Position numbers and translations under genes: made by a program. A stretch of 52,209 bases of DNA from IMG/VR virus record IMGVR_UViG_3300025674_000062, positions 1 to 52,209 of that record. One strand, 5' to 3'. The notes below the pieces were generated by a model. It was not told where the DNA came from. It saw only the letters and a program-made list of their open reading frames with translations, and did no database searches. The stretch comes from a virus. Positions 15,859 through 23,336 of the stretch are shown piece by piece (position 1 is the stretch's first letter; each line of letters starts with the position of its first letter).

Positions 15859-16413
15859 ATGAGCAACACAACATTAGAAATTATACAAGGACTTTCACAA
15901 GCAGCAGCTAATGCTTACGATGGCGCACATGATGAAAAATATTCTTACGACGGTCAAGCTCGCACAATGGGTTTGAAAAGAGAAGAAGGTTGTCCAATTA
16001 TGGACAAAAGAGTTATGGACGGCTTCAAAGTTCGCTTCTATGGTGACTCAATGATTCTTTCTTACCAAGCCGAGGTTATGCTTAAAGAAGTTTATGGTGG
16101 GAGATTTGAACAAGATATTGAATCAATGATGAATGATATCAAGAAATTCTTGCAAAAAGAATACAGAGCAGTTACAGGAAAGTCAGTGACCCTTACAGCT
16201 AAAGGTGAGCCTAATATCCTTGTTCAATCAACATCAAGAATTCGTAATTGGGTTGAGGCACAACAACACTTCAAGATTGGCGGAATTGAATCCTTGCCTA
16301 TTCTTGAGCCTTCAATAGACCAAACAAGAGACGTAACAAGAAAGTTCTTAGAACAATTTTCGGACAAACGCCCACAAAACGATACACGCAAAAAAGGAGC
16401 AAATCAAAAATGA
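15859..16413 (+). CDS. Conserved phage protein upstream of terminase
   Basis: A 184-residue protein beginning MSNTTLEIIQGLSQAAANAY and containing REEGCPIMDKRVMDGFKVRF, an alternating strand pattern, and SRIRNWVEAQQHFKIGG. I recognise this as a conserved protein of marine T4-like phages near terminase and portal, but know no function. It has no tag, membrane segment or catalytic motif. The C-terminus is basic and polar. RBS AAGGAG is before ATG 15859, and its stop overlaps the next tagged gene (ATGA). Confidence 0.65.
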   Translation: MSNTTLEIIQGLSQAAANAYDGAHDEKYSYDGQARTMGLKREEGCPIMDKRVMDGFKVRFYGDSMILSYQAEVMLKEVYGGRFEQDIESMMNDIKKFLQKEYRAVTGKSVTLTAKGEPNILVQSTSRIRNWVEAQQHFKIGGIESLPILEPSIDQTRDVTRKFLEQFSDKRPQNDTRKKGANQK

Positions 16414-16730
16414 AAATCACAAATGAACAATTAAAGCAAATTATTAAAGAAGAATTAGAAACAGTCCTCAATGAAGAAAGACAAGCTTTTGTTTTTTTTG
16501 ATCCATCTGGAAACATAGAACTTCAAAATGTTAGCATTGACGATAGTCAAAATTGGAATATTCCTGTTCATTATTTTGATCAACAAAGCTACAGGACTCT
16601 ATTGTCATTGAAAGGGAAACCATTAGGCCAAGAAGGTGCTCAATATTTCTTCAACATGATAAAAAGACTTAATGCTAAACCTGATAAATTGAACGTTGAA
16701 AAATTAGCAAGAGCAAAGGTCACCAGCTAG
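16410..16730 (+). CDS. Small tagged protein (putative capsid cargo)
   Basis: A 106-residue protein with the tag MKITNEQLKQIIKEEL, ending L20-N-E22 before Glu23. The mature part begins near RQAFVFFDPSGNIELQNVSI and looks like a compact alpha/beta domain, with a helix around YRTLLSLKGKPLGQEGAQYF. No known family was recognised. It is inserted directly between the conserved 15859 gene (ATGA overlap) and the terminase, 12 bases downstream. Confidence 0.65.
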   Translation: MKITNEQLKQIIKEELETVLNEERQAFVFFDPSGNIELQNVSIDDSQNWNIPVHYFDQQSYRTLLSLKGKPLGQEGAQYFFNMIKRLNAKPDKLNVEKLARAKVTS

Positions 16731-16742
16731 TAAGAAGGGATA

Positions 16743-18329
16743 ATGTCTCTAAAACTTTCAAAGCAAGAAATAATAAAAGAAATCCTTAAGTGTGGAAAAG
16801 ATCCTCTCTACTTTATTAATAACTATTGTAGGATCTCTCACCCACTTAAGGGTTTAATTCCTTTTAATACCTATCCTTATCAAGATGAATTGGTTAAGGA
16901 TTTTAACGACTATCGCTTTACCGTCATTCTCAAAGCAAGACAGTTAGGTATTTCCACAATCTCTGCTGCTTATGCTGTATGGTTTATGTTGTTTCATAAA
17001 GAAAAGAACATCTTGGTAATGGCAACCAAGTTCAATACAGCAGCCAACTTGGTAAAGAAAGTAAAAATGGTAATGAAAAACATTCCTCCGTGGATGGCAA
17101 TTGCCGACATTACGATAGATAACAGAACCTCGTTCGAACTTTCAAATGGCTCCACAATCAAAGCTGTTGGAACATCAGCAGACGCTGGTCGTTCGGAAGC
17201 CCTATCTTTGCTTATTATAGACGAGGCAGCGCACGTTGAAGGACTTGAAGAGCTTTGGGCAGGTCTTTACCCCACTCTATCAACAGGGGGTCGTTGTATC
17301 GCATTATCAACGCCTATGGGGGTTGGAAACTGGTTTCACAGAACTTATGTGGATGCCGAGAATGGAGATAATGAATTTCACCCTGTATCCTTACCTTGGG
17401 ATGTTCACCCTGAACGTGATCAGGCATGGTTCGCAAAAGAAACCAAGAACATGTCGAGAAGACAAATAGCACAGGAGCTTGAATGTAATTTCAACACATC
17501 TGGTGAAACTGTTATTCATCCGGATGACATTGCTTGGCTATTGGAACAACAACAAGAACCTGAGTACAAAACAGGATGGGATAGAAACTTGTGGATTTGG
17601 GAAAAGTATCAAGAAGGTGTTCCTTATCTTATGGTAGCAGACGTTGCTCGAGGAGACGGAGCTGACTCTTCTGTATTTCACATTCTGAGAACGGATACAA
17701 TGGATGTAGTTGCTGAATACCAAGGAAAACCAACGATGGATCATTTTGCTCAGATTCTAAATGATGCTGGGAAAGAATATGGCAACTGCCTTATAGTCAT
17801 CGAGAATGTTGGCATTGGTATTGCTGCTTGTGAGAAAGTAAGAGATCTTGGATATCCAAACCTTTATTATTCAATCAAATCAACACATGAATATGTTGAT
17901 TCTCTTGAAGGAGAATATAATGACAGAGCAGTTATAGGATTCACAACATCTGTCAAAACAAGGCCTCTGATTGTTGCCAAGCTCGAAGAATATGTAAGAA
18001 ATAAGCTGGTAAGACCAAAGTCAAGTCGGTTGTTTCACGAAGTAAAAACATTTATTTGGAACAACGGAAAACCACAAGCAATGCGATCTTATCATGACGA
18101 CTTGATAATGGCTCTCGCAATTGCGTGTTGGGTTAGAGATACGGCTTTGGAAGTCTCGGAGAAAGATAAGTTGTATCAAGAAGCAATGATTTCTTCTATC
18201 AAATCATCACAAACCACAATGAACACAGCTATCAAAGGAATGAGAGGATACACTGGGACAAAGACACAAGAGTCACTAGAAGAGTTTCAGAAGACATACA
18301 AAGACTTTGCTTGGATTTTCAGAGGATAG
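16743..18329 (+). CDS. Terminase large subunit (gp17-like)
   Basis: A 528-residue DNA-packaging motor. ATPase domain: Walker A variant ARQLGIS at residues 65-71 (the T4-type ARQLGxS loop), Walker B LLIIDEAAH at 156-164 with catalytic Glu, and coupling motif near LSTPMG (188-193). RNase H-fold nuclease domain: ADVARGDGADSS at 299-310 with the first catalytic Asp, further acidic residues near VIENVGIG, and a final YHDDLIMALAIA. It cuts the concatemer and pumps DNA into the prohead through the portal encoded next. No separate small subunit was recognised upstream. Confidence 0.95.
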   Translation: MSLKLSKQEIIKEILKCGKDPLYFINNYCRISHPLKGLIPFNTYPYQDELVKDFNDYRFTVILKARQLGISTISAAYAVWFMLFHKEKNILVMATKFNTAANLVKKVKMVMKNIPPWMAIADITIDNRTSFELSNGSTIKAVGTSADAGRSEALSLLIIDEAAHVEGLEELWAGLYPTLSTGGRCIALSTPMGVGNWFHRTYVDAENGDNEFHPVSLPWDVHPERDQAWFAKETKNMSRRQIAQELECNFNTSGETVIHPDDIAWLLEQQQEPEYKTGWDRNLWIWEKYQEGVPYLMVADVARGDGADSSVFHILRTDTMDVVAEYQGKPTMDHFAQILNDAGKEYGNCLIVIENVGIGIAACEKVRDLGYPNLYYSIKSTHEYVDSLEGEYNDRAVIGFTTSVKTRPLIVAKLEEYVRNKLVRPKSSRLFHEVKTFIWNNGKPQAMRSYHDDLIMALAIACWVRDTALEVSEKDKLYQEAMISSIKSSQTTMNTAIKGMRGYTGTKTQESLEEFQKTYKDFAWIFRG

Positions 18330-18330
18330 C

Positions 18331-18359
18331 TTGACATTCGATTTACTTTATGTTATAAT
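18331..18359 (+). promoter_or_regulatory. Sigma70-type promoter, TTGACA-17-TATAAT, upstream of portal
   Basis: TTGACA is at 18331-18336 and TATAAT at 18354-18359, with TG upstream of the -10. An ACTATTTA motif follows 4 bases later, so the portal gene may have two overlapping promoters. Confidence 0.75.
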
Positions 18360-18362
18360 AGA

Positions 18363-18372
18363 ACTATTTACT
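18363..18372 (+). promoter_or_regulatory. ACTATTTACT motif, candidate late promoter element for portal
   Basis: The motif ends 16 bases before ATG 18389, and AAAGGA follows. Confidence 0.4.
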
Positions 18373-18388
18373 ACGAAAAGGAATAGCT

Positions 18389-20356
18389 ATGCCCAAATAT
18401 AAAAAGTCGCCTTATAATCCTCAGTCGGATCTATTTAAGGCTCTTACAAAATTGTTTTCTGGTCCGATTACCCAGAGAAGAACACAAACAGGTCGTCAAC
18501 TAAGAAGACGACAATTAGATAATTATGCAACAAAGTTTCAATCAGCTACTGGTGCTCAATTTAAGAAGTGGGAATACAATCCCATAAACTCTGTTACTCT
18601 TAACATGATCTCAAACAGAAACAGAGCAGAGCGCTATGTTGATTTTGATGAAATGGAATATATGCCAGAGATCGCATCTTCATTAGATATTTATGCAGAT
18701 GAGATGACAACTCACACAGCACTTCGTCCGATGCTTAACATTAAATGTGCGAACGAAGAAATAAAACACATCCTCCATAATTTATATCACAATGTTCTTA
18801 ACATTGAACACAACCTATTTGGATGGGCAAGAACAATGTGCAAGTACGGTGATTTCTTTCTTTATCTTGATATTGATGAAGATATGGGAATTCGATCTGC
18901 TATTGGTCTTCCAACCAGAGAGATCGAGCGTCTTGAGGGCGAGGACCAAAGTAATCCTAATTACGTTCAATACCAGTGGAACACAGCTGGACTAACTCTG
19001 GAGAATTGGCAAGTTGCTCACTTCAGAATCCTTGGTAATGATAAGCATGCTCCTTATGGAACGTCGGTCCTCGAACCTTGTAGACGCATTCACCGTCAAC
19101 TTATTCTTTTAGAAGATGCTATGATGGCTTATAGAATTGTACGTGCTCCTGAACGTCGGTTGTTCAAAATTGACGTTGGTGGTATTCCACCGCAAGAAGT
19201 TGAACAGTACATGCAAAAAGTTATGTCACAATTAAAAAGACACTCAGTTGTAGATCCAAATACAGGTCGTGTCGATCTACGTTATAACCCTTTATCAATT
19301 GAAGAAGATTATTATATTCCAATACGTGGAGGACAATCTTCAACAGATATCACAAGTCTTCCCGGTGCAGCTTATAATGGCGGTATTGATGATGTTAAGT
19401 ATCTCAGAGATAAATTGTTTGCTGCTTTGAAGATACCTCAGTCTTATTTGACCATGGGCGAAGGTGCTTCTGAAGACAAAACCACATTAGCTCAAAAAGA
19501 TATTAGATTTGCAAGAACAATACAAAGATTACAAAGAGTTGCAATTGCTGAATTAGAAAAGATTGGAATAATACATCTCTACACGATGGGATACAGAAAT
19601 GATGATCTATTAGCTTTCACACTTCAACTAAACAATCCGTCTAAGATTGCTGAGTTGCAAGAACTTGAACATTGGGACAAAAAGTTTTCTGTTGCTGGAA
19701 ATGCAACAGAAGGATACTTCTCAAAACGCTGGATTGCGGAACACCTTTTCGGAATGTCTGAGGATGAGTTTCTTCGTAACCAAAGAGAAATGTTCTTTGA
19801 TAAAAAATTCGCAGCAAAACTTGAAGCTGCTACTGCTGGTGGAGAAGCTAGTGAAGACGCCGGTGGTGGTGGCGGACTTTCTGGTGGACTTGGCGACCTC
19901 GGTGGTGGAGGTGACCTTGGTGGAGGTGAAGATTTAGGAGGTGACCTTGGCGGTGACCTTGGCGGTGGAGACACCGGTGGAGGAGATGTCGGCGGCGACG
20001 AAGGGGGTGATACCGATCTGCTCGCCGAACCCTCTGCGAAACGTGATGATTCACCTTCATATGTTGATATTCCAAGAAAGGTTGGATTTAACAATCCCGA
20101 CACAAGACGAGGTCCATACAAAAGGCACCAATCTTCTTATGATAAAGGCGGTATGAAAAAGTCTATGCTCGGCTCCACAGGAATTGAGGCAGCAAGATCT
20201 ACAGGTCGTAACATTTATAAAGGCTATGTTGGAAATGAATTTTCTGTTTCCCAAGCAGCTGGTGGCTATTTAGAAGAAGAACAAAAACTAGAAACAGTAT
20301 CTCGCGAAGTCGAGATGCTTATTGAATCATTAAACAAAAAGGAATCAATAGAATGA
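18389..20356 (+). CDS. Portal protein (gp20-like)
   Basis: A 655-residue dodecameric portal through which DNA is packaged. Typical gp20 features are AERYVDFDEMEYMPEIASSLDIYADE near residues 70-95, FKIDVGGIPPQEVEQYMQKVM, and LFAALKIPQSYLTMGEGASEDKTTLAQKDIRFARTI. The C-terminal part (about residues 490-550) is an unusual low-complexity stretch of Gly and Asp repeats (GGDLGGG units), followed by a normal polar tail with YVDIPRK and a helical end. This linker is absent in T4 as far as I know. The stop overlaps a tagged gene (ATGA). Confidence 0.92.
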   Translation: MPKYKKSPYNPQSDLFKALTKLFSGPITQRRTQTGRQLRRRQLDNYATKFQSATGAQFKKWEYNPINSVTLNMISNRNRAERYVDFDEMEYMPEIASSLDIYADEMTTHTALRPMLNIKCANEEIKHILHNLYHNVLNIEHNLFGWARTMCKYGDFFLYLDIDEDMGIRSAIGLPTREIERLEGEDQSNPNYVQYQWNTAGLTLENWQVAHFRILGNDKHAPYGTSVLEPCRRIHRQLILLEDAMMAYRIVRAPERRLFKIDVGGIPPQEVEQYMQKVMSQLKRHSVVDPNTGRVDLRYNPLSIEEDYYIPIRGGQSSTDITSLPGAAYNGGIDDVKYLRDKLFAALKIPQSYLTMGEGASEDKTTLAQKDIRFARTIQRLQRVAIAELEKIGIIHLYTMGYRNDDLLAFTLQLNNPSKIAELQELEHWDKKFSVAGNATEGYFSKRWIAEHLFGMSEDEFLRNQREMFFDKKFAAKLEAATAGGEASEDAGGGGGLSGGLGDLGGGGDLGGGEDLGGDLGGDLGGGDTGGGDVGGDEGGDTDLLAEPSAKRDDSPSYVDIPRKVGFNNPDTRRGPYKRHQSSYDKGGMKKSMLGSTGIEAARSTGRNIYKGYVGNEFSVSQAAGGYLEEEQKLETVSREVEMLIESLNKKESIE

Positions 20357-20718
20357 AAATAACAAACAAACAACTAAAACAAATAATAAAAGAAGAACTT
20401 GATAATACACTTCAAGAAATGCAAGTGGGCTTAGGGCTTCCTCATGAATTTACAGATGAGGAATTAATCCAACACGCATCTGAATTTCTGAATACAGTTT
20501 ATGTTCCAGAAAGAACCGGAAGGATTTGGAGCAACGAGGATAATATAAAAGCTTTAGGATTATATAAGATTTTAGGAAACAGGGTGAGAGAAGCAGGTGT
20601 TTTCAATAATGATCCGACTGATGCAGATAAAGATGCGGCAAAAAGAAAACAGTGGGAACTTAGACGGTTACGTAGCGAACTACAGAATATTATATCCCGA
20701 GAGTTTTTAGATATTTAA
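20353..20718 (+). CDS. Tagged protein (putative capsid cargo)
   Basis: A 121-residue protein with the tag MKITNKQLKQIIKEEL, ending L20-Q-E22 before Met23. The mature part is helical and charged (FTDEELIQHASEFLNTVYVP, then ALGLYKILGNRVREAGVFNN and a final WELRRLRSELQNIISREF). I do not recognise a family. It lies exactly between the portal gene and the conserved 20732 gene. In T4 the corresponding position holds the small prohead core genes 67 and 68, so a core or internal protein is a reasonable inference. Confidence 0.65.
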   Translation: MKITNKQLKQIIKEELDNTLQEMQVGLGLPHEFTDEELIQHASEFLNTVYVPERTGRIWSNEDNIKALGLYKILGNRVREAGVFNNDPTDADKDAAKRKQWELRRLRSELQNIISREFLDI

Positions 20719-20731
20719 CAAGGAGAAGCAA

Positions 20732-21526
20732 ATGAAACATAATAAGAAAAGAAATACCGCTTTTCTTTACGAATGCCTAATCAAAGAAATGACCAAGGCC
20801 GTTGTAAGAGGAGAGCTCAAAAAGAAACAACAAATTGTTGAGACGCTTAAAAGATTTTTCTCAAAAGGAAAACCTCTTTACAACGATCTCCAATTGTACA
20901 AACAACTAATGGAACCTCAAAAGCTTGAGGAATCTCTTGGACTTCGTTATATGAAAGAAGTAAAAGAAGACTGGGAAGCTTTAGATAGAAAAGAAATCTT
21001 TAACGAGCAAACCAATCTAATCAAAGAATTCAATCAAAATCTTCCAGAGGCATTTGGAAACTTTATTCCTAACTATAAATCAATTGCAACCGTGGGCCAA
21101 TATTTCCATTCTAGTGGCCTTAAAGCAAAGACTCGCCTATTGATAGAGGAAAAGGTAAAAGGACTTGTTATTTCGCATCCTCAAGCGATTAAAGAGGATA
21201 AAATGAAGCCTCTTGACAACCTTACATACAATACATTCGTTTCTAAATTTAATGACACATATAAAGAAACTTTGCTAAAAGAACAAAGAGAATTGTTGAC
21301 CAATTTCATTACGTCATTCTCCGACAATGGTTTAGGGCTCAAGATGTTCATGAACGAAGAGCTTGGAAGATTGAAAGAAGAATGCGATCAACTTAGTGAA
21401 GGCAAGTGGGCCGATAAGATAAAACTAATTAAAGAAAAGATTGAAGGGTTTAAAACAAAACCTTTAACCGAGGAAGTTGTGAAAGATGTGTTTCATATTC
21501 AACAATTATTAGCGGAGATCAAATAA
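20732..21526 (+). CDS. Conserved phage protein of the head region
   Basis: A 264-residue, Lys/Glu-rich helical protein beginning MKHNKKRNTAFLYECLIKEM. I recall this N-terminal phrase from conserved proteins next to portal genes in marine T4-like phages; the function is unknown to me. The C-terminal half contains FITSFSDNGLGLKMFMNEEL and a long coiled-coil-like helix. It has no tag and no membrane segment. RBS AAGGAG. The next gene starts directly at its stop. A role in head assembly is inferred from position. Confidence 0.65.
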   Translation: MKHNKKRNTAFLYECLIKEMTKAVVRGELKKKQQIVETLKRFFSKGKPLYNDLQLYKQLMEPQKLEESLGLRYMKEVKEDWEALDRKEIFNEQTNLIKEFNQNLPEAFGNFIPNYKSIATVGQYFHSSGLKAKTRLLIEEKVKGLVISHPQAIKEDKMKPLDNLTYNTFVSKFNDTYKETLLKEQRELLTNFITSFSDNGLGLKMFMNEELGRLKEECDQLSEGKWADKIKLIKEKIEGFKTKPLTEEVVKDVFHIQQLLAEIK

Positions 21527-22210
21527 ATGTATAGACCACCACAAGATATTATCACAGACATATTAAAAGAAGATATTGGTATCGATATACAAACCCCAAC
21601 AGGTATCAACATCCAAACTGAACCAGAAGAACGAGACTTGGATATTAAAATTCAAGGAGATAGAGATATCCATTTCACTGATCCTGGGATTGGAATAAAA
21701 ATTGTAAACCCAAACGAAAGAACAACAAAATTTGAAATGAACATTCGCAAAGCTCTTAATGGAGATCTTCTTGTGTTTGATCATGCTGACATTGACATTG
21801 TTCTCATGGTTGAGAAAAAGAAGTTGGTTGCATTTCCAAAAGACCTAATGTCAGAAGTCGTTTATGGTGCAGAAGCACGTTTGATGGAATGGATGAGAAA
21901 GAACGGTATTATTGAGTACGATTCAATCCAAGGTGGTAACGTTTATGGTTCTCTCGAAGGAAAGATTCACGAATCAAAAGAAAGAGATTCAATCAAGTCA
22001 ACCATCTATCAATTGTCCGAGTGGATAAAGTCCGAAGCTCCATCATCAAAAATGAAGAAAGGTCACGATGATATGATGCAAGATGCTCAATTGAAACCTG
22101 ACGAAGAAAACCATACAGAGCTAGGCGAAGTGCCTCATGCAGAAGAGAAGGGTTCTATTTTACAACATAATCTATTTGCGCCTTATCTGTATGGACGTTA
22201 CACTTACTAG
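21527..22210 (+). CDS. Conserved phage protein of the head region
   Basis: A 227-residue protein. Residues 1-60 are rich in short strands with repeated I/D alternation (DIGIDIQTPTGINIQTEPEE). The middle part (FEMNIRKALNGDLLVFDHAD, VEKKKLVAFPKDLMSEVVYG) looks like an alpha/beta domain, and the C-terminus is polar and ends FAPYLYGRYTY. No known family was recognised. It immediately follows the 20732 gene, suggesting joint expression in the head module. Confidence 0.6.
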   Translation: MYRPPQDIITDILKEDIGIDIQTPTGINIQTEPEERDLDIKIQGDRDIHFTDPGIGIKIVNPNERTTKFEMNIRKALNGDLLVFDHADIDIVLMVEKKKLVAFPKDLMSEVVYGAEARLMEWMRKNGIIEYDSIQGGNVYGSLEGKIHESKERDSIKSTIYQLSEWIKSEAPSSKMKKGHDDMMQDAQLKPDEENHTELGEVPHAEEKGSILQHNLFAPYLYGRYTY

Positions 22211-22217
22211 GAGTCTA

Positions 22218-22532
22218 ATGCTTAACTTTATACTCGCCGCTTATGGCTTGACTTTCATTCTTATTCACGGCAAGATCTTTGAAGACATCCGACCACCAAA
22301 AGATTACACAAAGAAATGGAACACACTTTTCCACTGCCCTTTGTGTATGGGCTTCTGGGTTGGTTGTTTTTTATTTTGCATTAACCGTTGGACAGAACTA
22401 TTTACATTTGATTACACAACCGCCAATTTCTTTATTTGCGGTTGGATTTCTGCTGGAACATCATATCTGATTTCTATGTTGGTTGATGACTTCGGCTTTC
22501 GCATTTCAAAAATTGGAGATAAAGATGAATAA
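22218..22532 (+). CDS. Small membrane protein with CPLC motif (DUF1360-like)
   Basis: A 104-residue integral membrane protein. An N-terminal segment (LNFILAAYGLTFILIHG) is followed by a polar loop with FHCPLCMGFWVGCFLF, and then a third hydrophobic region (FFICGWISAGTSYLISML). The HCPLCxGFW motif at the start of a membrane segment resembles the DUF1360 family found in phages and bacteria, of unknown function. The frame is open from 22137, but ATG 22218 has AGGAG at a proper distance and starts the hydrophobic segment. Confidence 0.6.
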   Translation: MLNFILAAYGLTFILIHGKIFEDIRPPKDYTKKWNTLFHCPLCMGFWVGCFLFCINRWTELFTFDYTTANFFICGWISAGTSYLISMLVDDFGFRISKIGDKDE

Positions 22533-22578
22533 AAAATGGATGCTACAACCAGTTCGTCGTTGCTGTTCAGGCAGCTGA
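22525..22578 (+). CDS. Possible 17-residue micro-protein
   Basis: The ORF encodes MNKKWMLQPVRRCCSGS. It overlaps the end of the 22218 gene and has an ideal RBS (GGAG at 22515-22518, six bases before the ATG). A GC-rich hairpin follows. It could be a real peptide, a leader peptide linked to the hairpin, or chance. Confidence 0.3.
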   Translation: MNKKWMLQPVRRCCSGS

Positions 22579-22583
22579 CTCAA

Positions 22584-22602
22584 GCGGGTTGCGCCCGCAT
22601 TT
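22584..22602 (+). terminator. GC-rich hairpin followed by TTTTA before the kinase gene
   Basis: GCGGGT/GCCCGC stem with a short loop, then ATTTTA. It may be a weak terminator or attenuator, since genes continue directly after it. Confidence 0.4.
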
Positions 22603-22615
22603 TATGGAGAAAGAA

Positions 22616-23335
22616 ATGAAAATAACAAATAAACAATTAAGACAAATCATAAAGGAAGAGCTCAATCGTGTTTTAAGAGAAAACATGGGTTTAAAAATGT
22701 TTGTCCTCGTTGGTCCACCATCTGTTGGTAAATCAACTTGGATTAATAAAACTTTTGGACAAAATAGACCTTACGTCATCAATAGAGATGATATAGTTGA
22801 AGATGTTGCCTCAGAATATGGTTGGACATATGACGACATGTTTGCAACACCACCACAGGACGCAGAAATTGGCAGTGTTGACCAAAAATACGGTGAAGTA
22901 CAGAAACCACCAAGTTGGATGACTTGGGCAAAATCAGTGTTTTCAACTGTTATGGAAGCAAATGGGAAAGTTCATAACTTGTTTACACAGAGAGTAGCAG
23001 GTGCCGTAGATAGTGGTCAAGACATTGTAGTTGATATGACTAATATGAACAAGAGAGCCAGATCTGGTGCTTTAAAAGCAATTGAAGGTTCAGAAGATCA
23101 ATATGAAAAAATTGCTGTTGTTTTTGAATCTAAAGGAGCTGAAGAATTTATTAAAGCCGTTGCTCAAAAAAGAGCTGAGGCTGCTGCAAGAATGGGTAAA
23201 TCTAAAACAATCCCTCCTGCTGTTTTTGATAGAATGTTTGCATCATTTGAAGATGTAAGTATGGATGAAGGGTTTGATGAAATAGTGAGTGTGGATAATA
23301 GACAATTACTACAACAACTAGCTAGTGAGATGTAA
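22616..23335 (+). CDS. Tagged polynucleotide-kinase-like P-loop protein, putative capsid cargo
   Basis: A 239-residue protein. The tag MKITNKQLRQIIKEEL ends L20-R-E22 before Asn23. The body is a P-loop kinase: Walker A GPPSVGKS at 33-40, INRDD at 55-59 (the Asp position used as general base in T4 polynucleotide kinase), VVDMTNMNKRAR at 138-149 and IPPAVFDRMFASFE near 199-212, all in the order seen in the T4 PseT kinase domain. No C-terminal phosphatase domain is present. It might phosphorylate 5'-OH ends of RNA or DNA. ATG 22616 is chosen over the upstream ATG at 22589 because it begins the tag and has GGAG six bases before it. Confidence 0.8.
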   Translation: MKITNKQLRQIIKEELNRVLRENMGLKMFVLVGPPSVGKSTWINKTFGQNRPYVINRDDIVEDVASEYGWTYDDMFATPPQDAEIGSVDQKYGEVQKPPSWMTWAKSVFSTVMEANGKVHNLFTQRVAGAVDSGQDIVVDMTNMNKRARSGALKAIEGSEDQYEKIAVVFESKGAEEFIKAVAQKRAEAAARMGKSKTIPPAVFDRMFASFEDVSMDEGFDEIVSVDNRQLLQQLASEM

Positions 23336-23336
23336 A

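Noticed and set aside
19624-20121. Long minus-strand frame rich in Pro and Ser
   Set aside because: It is the antisense of the portal's Gly/Asp repeat region; composition explains the absence of stops, and it has no RBS.
22545-22600. tRNA-like look of the GC-rich segment before the kinase gene
   Set aside because: There is no acceptor stem and no paired D and anticodon arms; only one short hairpin can be formed.
22536-22619. 27-codon frame ending in ATGA overlap with the kinase gene
   Set aside because: The RBS is 17 bases away and the frame crosses the GC-rich hairpin; the 22525 frame has much better spacing.
22616-23335. Zeta-toxin interpretation of the P-loop protein
   Set aside because: The INRDD and DxTNxNxR motifs and the IPPxVFxxM block follow polynucleotide kinase more closely, and no antitoxin gene is adjacent.
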